From NCBI GenBank assembly GCA_018894655.1, contig JAHIPE010000156.1, positions 1 through 15,536 on the forward strand: a stretch of 15,536 nucleotides of DNA, read 5' to 3'. Of this stretch, positions 13,034 through 15,536 are shown in pieces (positions within the stretch are counted from its first letter, which is position 1; every line of letters starts with the position of its first letter). The notes beneath the pieces are model-generated. The model was given only the letters and a program-made list of their open reading frames with translations, did not search any database and was not told where the DNA came from. The position numbers were made by a program, and so were the translations under genes. This stretch comes from Actinomycetota bacterium (lineage in GTDB: Bacteria > Actinomycetota > Geothermincolia > Fen-727 > Anoxymicrobiaceae).

Positions 13034-13903
13034 AGTTGCCTCTTCCGCCGTCCTGGCGAGAACGACCGTGGCGCACAGTATCAGCGCGAAAGCGAGGATC
13101 CTGACCGCGGTGAGAACCCCGCTTTCCGGGAACGGCTCGTTGAGGGCGATCATGCCTCCCAGTATCGGGATGAGTTGGGAGAGACCGGCGACGATAGGCA
13201 CCACCACCACCGCCATTCCCCGCTGGAGCGCCGCCTGCAGCATTATGAAGGCTGGTATCATCGTGAGCGCCCAGGCGAGCACGAACACGCTAGTGAACAC
13301 CACGGTCACACCACTGGCGGAGAACTGGTTTGACCAGTCCAGCAGCATGAGGCGGGCGAAGATGGCGGCGATGCCGAACAGCAGCCCGACCGAGATCCCC
13401 AGCCCGGCGGCCTGACGGTTGCCTCCGCCACCACACATGAGAAACGGGATAACCACCGCCAGGAGGACCACGGCACCGGCGAATATCCAGAGCACCAACG
13501 GGTCGTGATCGGCCTCGGTCGGTATCCCCTCGGCAAGGCTGACCCCGATGAGTATCACACCGAGGATGGTTACCCCGATGGCGTAGATATCGGCTTTCCC
13601 GGGTTTCTCACCCAGGTTCTTTATCGCAAGGTATGCCAGGAGGGCGACCCCCGAGGCCACGATCGGCTGCACTACCGAGATCGGGGCCAGGAGGATGGCG
13701 ATAGAGTAGAAAGCGCCCCCGACCAGGGAAACGCCGATGGTGGTCAGCCAGGGGATGTTGGTGGCGAACGCTTTCAAGACCGTCCAGGATATCTTCAGTC
13801 TAACCGCGGGGAGTTTCTCCACCGCTTTCTTCTGAAGGTACACCGCGTAGTTGAGGCAGATCGAAGCCGCAACCGCGCAGGCAACCGCAAGGACCGTTTT
13901 CAC
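13022..13903 (-). CDS. DMT-superfamily membrane transporter (EamA/NIPA-like)
   Basis: This 293-residue protein is almost wholly hydrophobic, with about nine or ten membrane helices, typical of drug/metabolite transporter proteins. The N-terminal helix runs into LNYAVYLQKKAVEKLP; an LQKKA segment after helix 1 recalls NIPA-type magnesium-transporter relatives. Other marks are LLAPISVVQPIVASGVALLA at the end of helices 3-4, a glycine-rich loop (CGGGGNRQ) near the middle, and VVVVPIVAGLSQLIPILGGM late in the chain. I chose GTG at 13901-13903 because GGGAGG lies 6 bases upstream and translation then begins at the first helix; the open frame continues 59 codons upstream without sense. It converges on the response regulator with a 12-base overlap and no terminator between. 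Substrate unknown. Confidence 0.8.
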   Translation of the reverse strand: MKTVLAVACAVAASICLNYAVYLQKKAVEKLPAVRLKISWTVLKAFATNIPWLTTIGVSLVGGAFYSIAILLAPISVVQPIVASGVALLAYLAIKNLGEKPGKADIYAIGVTILGVILIGVSLAEGIPTEADHDPLVLWIFAGAVVLLAVVIPFLMCGGGGNRQAAGLGISVGLLFGIAAIFARLMLLDWSNQFSASGVTVVFTSVFVLAWALTMIPAFIMLQAALQRGMAVVVVPIVAGLSQLIPILGGMIALNEPFPESGVLTAVRILAFALILCATVVLARTAEEATSDT

Positions 13904-14021
13904 AGCCGGCCTCCCCCAGGAAATATACTGACGCCGGGACTCAAGTAAGCTGTCGGTGTTATATACTATCCCAAGATGCGCACAAAGTCGCCAGGCGACC
14001 GAGTTTCCGGAGGTGGTAGAG
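13904..14021. promoter_or_regulatory. divergent promoter region between transporter and decarboxylase-like genes
   Basis: The gap is AT-richer than its surroundings and holds -10-like hexamers in both directions: TATACT (13962-13967, plus) and TATATT on the minus strand near 13922-13927. No good -35 is seen for either. A short perfect inverted repeat, GTCGCC-A-GGCGAC (13987-13999), lies downstream of the plus-strand -10 and might be an operator or leader hairpin. Confidence 0.3.
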
Positions 14022-14912
14022 TTGCAAGAGGATTTCTTTGCTGATATTGAACAGGTCGAGTTGAAAGTTGATGGAGGCACTGCCCGCTTTCCGATCTTCT
14101 ACCGGGTAGCCCGCTCGTTCACGGTGATCCTTCCCGCGAACGTCATGAAGCTCAGGCGGATGCTGCCGGACCCCCGCTTCGTTCCCGCCCAGGCCCTTCC
14201 GGGGGTCGGGGCAATAACCCTTACCGCGTTCGAGTACAACGACACCGACATCGGTCCGTACAACGAGTTCTCGATGGGGATAATCTTGAACTCGCCGTAC
14301 TACGCCCCGGTGCCGGGGTACAACCTCCTCAGGCAGTACCTCGACAGGATGTACAACGTCTACGTCTACCATCTGCCGGTGACGACCGAGATCGCCCTGC
14401 GCGCCGGCCGCGACTTCTACAACTACCCCAAGTTCATCGCCGATATCGAGTTCAGCGATAGCGCCGGCGGGATAACCTGCGACCTCTCACGAGACGGGGA
14501 GAGGATAGTGAGCATCTCGGGGGACAAGGTGCCGGTCCAGAGTATCGGCGAGATGAAGTTCATGTGCAACCTGTACCAGTACCGCCAGCCGCAGATAGCC
14601 GAGTTCAAGCTGAACGTGCTCGATGGGACCATCAACTGGCTGCCGAACAACGTGTCGTGGGCGTTCAACATGTCGAACCCGATAGGCCGGGAACTCGCCG
14701 GGGTAGTGGTTGGCAACAGGGCACTGATGTACCTGTACATGCCGAAGATAGAGGGTATCCTCTACGGGCCCGCCAACTTCTCGATACCTCTCCTGCAGCA
14801 TACCATCCTCTCGAAGGGGTTCCTCCCCGCGGCGAAGAAGCCCGCAAAGAAGAAACCGGCAAAAAAGAAGCCCGCCGGGAAGAAGAAGGCGGCAAAGAAG
14901 CCCAAGAAATAA
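14022..14912 (+). CDS. acetoacetate decarboxylase-family protein with lysine-rich C-terminal tail
   Basis: The body (residues 1 to about 265) matches the acetoacetate decarboxylase-like fold. It has LPANVMKLRRMLPDPRFVPA near the start, AITLTAFEYNDTDIGPYNEF with E82 placed like the catalytic glutamate, and AGRDFYNYPKFIADIEF with K137 placed like the Schiff-base lysine. The enzyme may therefore decarboxylate a beta-keto acid, but many members of this family catalyse aldol-type or dehydration chemistry instead. The last 26 residues (271-296) are nearly all K, A and P, like the tails of histone H1 or bacterial HU-type proteins, which is odd for an enzyme. I chose TTG 14022 because GGAGG (14009-14013) is 8 bases upstream; GTG 13956 is in frame but gives an unrelated leader and overlaps the promoter. 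It is followed after 29 bases by the membrane protein gene. Confidence 0.8.
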   Translation: MQEDFFADIEQVELKVDGGTARFPIFYRVARSFTVILPANVMKLRRMLPDPRFVPAQALPGVGAITLTAFEYNDTDIGPYNEFSMGIILNSPYYAPVPGYNLLRQYLDRMYNVYVYHLPVTTEIALRAGRDFYNYPKFIADIEFSDSAGGITCDLSRDGERIVSISGDKVPVQSIGEMKFMCNLYQYRQPQIAEFKLNVLDGTINWLPNNVSWAFNMSNPIGRELAGVVVGNRALMYLYMPKIEGILYGPANFSIPLLQHTILSKGFLPAAKKPAKKKPAKKKPAGKKKAAKKPKK

Positions 14913-14941
14913 GCATTGAAGACCCCACAGGGGGACGCAAC

Positions 14942-15484
14942 TTGGAGAGTATCGACACAAGCGTTTGCGGAGGTTGCGGGGAGTCGTCGGATTGGCCGGA
15001 GCCGAACCCCGGGGAGATGGCCTTCCTTATCGGCTCGGCGGTGACATACCTGGCCTACGGTGGTTACGTGGTGGCCCGCAGGCGCCCCCGGTGGCTCCCG
15101 GCCTGGCTCGCCGCGCTTGCCACCTGGTTCACCGTTTGCAAGTACCTGATATGCACCCGGTGCGAGCGCTACGGCGAGGCCTGTGATTTCTACTACCTCG
15201 GAAGGTGGGCAAGCCGCCTGTTCGAGCGGCAGCCTGACCGCTCACTGGATGCCGCCGGGATCATCGCTGAGGGTGGGTCAGTCGCGATCATGCAGTTCGC
15301 TCCGCTCCTGGCCGCGCTGGGGCGCAGGAGGATGTTGCTCACCTACGTCGTTCTTCTCGCTATCGGCCAGTGGGCACAACTGTCGGTTTGCTGCAGCCGG
15401 TGTGTCGTCTACTCGAAGGACCCCTGGAAGCGGGAGACCTGCCCGAGTTACAAGCTGGCGCAGAAGATATTCCCCCCCGCCTGA
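14942..15484 (+). CDS. cysteine-rich four-helix membrane protein, unrecognised family
   Basis: I do not recognise this 180-residue protein. It begins with a CGGCG pair (C9, C12), then shows about four hydrophobic helices (near 26-44, 50-68, 106-127 and 130-149). After helix 2 comes CTRCERYGEAC (C71, C74, C81) and after helix 4 CSRCVVYSKD plus C167. The two halves look like copies of one unit: helix pair, then C-[T/S]-R-C-x2-Y, a further cysteine and a Y-x-L segment. Such cysteines could bind a metal or Fe-S cluster or form disulfides at one face of the membrane. TTG 14942 follows AGGGGG (14929-14934) by 7 bases; an ATG at 15016 would drop the first CxxC. It probably shares a transcript with the decarboxylase-like gene upstream. 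Confidence 0.6.
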   Translation: MESIDTSVCGGCGESSDWPEPNPGEMAFLIGSAVTYLAYGGYVVARRRPRWLPAWLAALATWFTVCKYLICTRCERYGEACDFYYLGRWASRLFERQPDRSLDAAGIIAEGGSVAIMQFAPLLAALGRRRMLLTYVVLLAIGQWAQLSVCCSRCVVYSKDPWKRETCPSYKLAQKIFPPA

Positions 15485-15511
15485 GCGCACTGACACGATT
15501 GCCAATAAATG

Positions 15512-15530
15512 CCAAGCATGTACCGCTTGG
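15512..15530 (+). terminator. short hairpin after the last gene (weak)
   Basis: CCAAGC (15512-15517) and GCTTGG (15525-15530) pair around a 7-base loop, 27 bases past the last stop. The window ends 6 bases later, without a T-run in view, so a terminator role is only a possibility. Confidence 0.3.
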
Positions 15531-15536
15531 GCCTGG

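Noticed and set aside
13904..14080. N-terminal extension of the transporter frame to 14080.
   Set aside because: It would overlap the divergent gene's promoter and start and adds a non-conserved polar leader; GTG 13901-13903 has a good ribosome site.
14564..14941. Extension of the last gene upstream to 14564.
   Set aside because: It overlaps the decarboxylase-like gene in another frame, and its translation is a low-complexity shadow of that gene.

Overview
The window is about 15.5 kb of GC-rich bacterial chromosome with many GTG and TTG starts. A molybdenum/selenium formate dehydrogenase, an acetoacetate decarboxylase-type enzyme and a PPOX-fold flavoprotein suggest an anaerobic or fermentative bacterium. 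Protein flavour and intergenic repeats would suit a deep-branching anaerobic Actinomycetota or a Chloroflexota member. No marker gene (rRNA, tRNA, ribosomal protein) is present, so this placement is a weak inference.

Layout, left to right. (1) An ECF sigma factor, cut by the left edge, is followed by its likely zinc-finger membrane anti-sigma factor. (2) A 447-base non-coding stretch has a right half packed with nested inverted repeats. It leads into a minus-strand IS110-family transposase, so the structured DNA sits at the 3' end of the transposase and is a candidate bridge-RNA locus. (3) A two-gene formate dehydrogenase operon encodes an Fe-S electron-transfer subunit and a catalytic subunit. 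The catalytic subunit is split by an in-frame TGA that reads as selenocysteine (CARL-U-HSP), with a convincing bacterial SECIS hairpin directly after it. (4) A PLP aminotransferase and a homocitrate/isopropylmalate synthase-like enzyme form a likely operon behind a promoter region with a 14-bp palindrome. (5) A small PPOX-family flavoprotein and an amidase follow. Each is preceded by an elaborate palindromic intergenic element. (6) A cytoplasmic histidine kinase and a single-domain response regulator form a two-component pair, converging with a 12-base overlap on a minus-strand DMT/NIPA-like transporter. (7) Divergent from the transporter are an acetoacetate decarboxylase-like protein with a histone-like lysine tail and a cysteine-rich four-helix membrane protein with an apparent internal duplication.

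How it fits together. The sigma/anti-sigma pair and the two-component pair are signalling modules whose targets are not visible here. The formate dehydrogenase is cytoplasmic (no twin-arginine signal) and needs selenocysteine machinery (selA/B/C/D) encoded elsewhere. The most unusual points are the selenocysteine codon with its SECIS, the structured RNA candidate and start-codon hairpin on the IS110 element, the two complex palindromic intergenic elements at 8894-8954 and 9500-9594, and the duplicated CxRC membrane protein. All statements come from reading the sequence; no database search or folding program was run.
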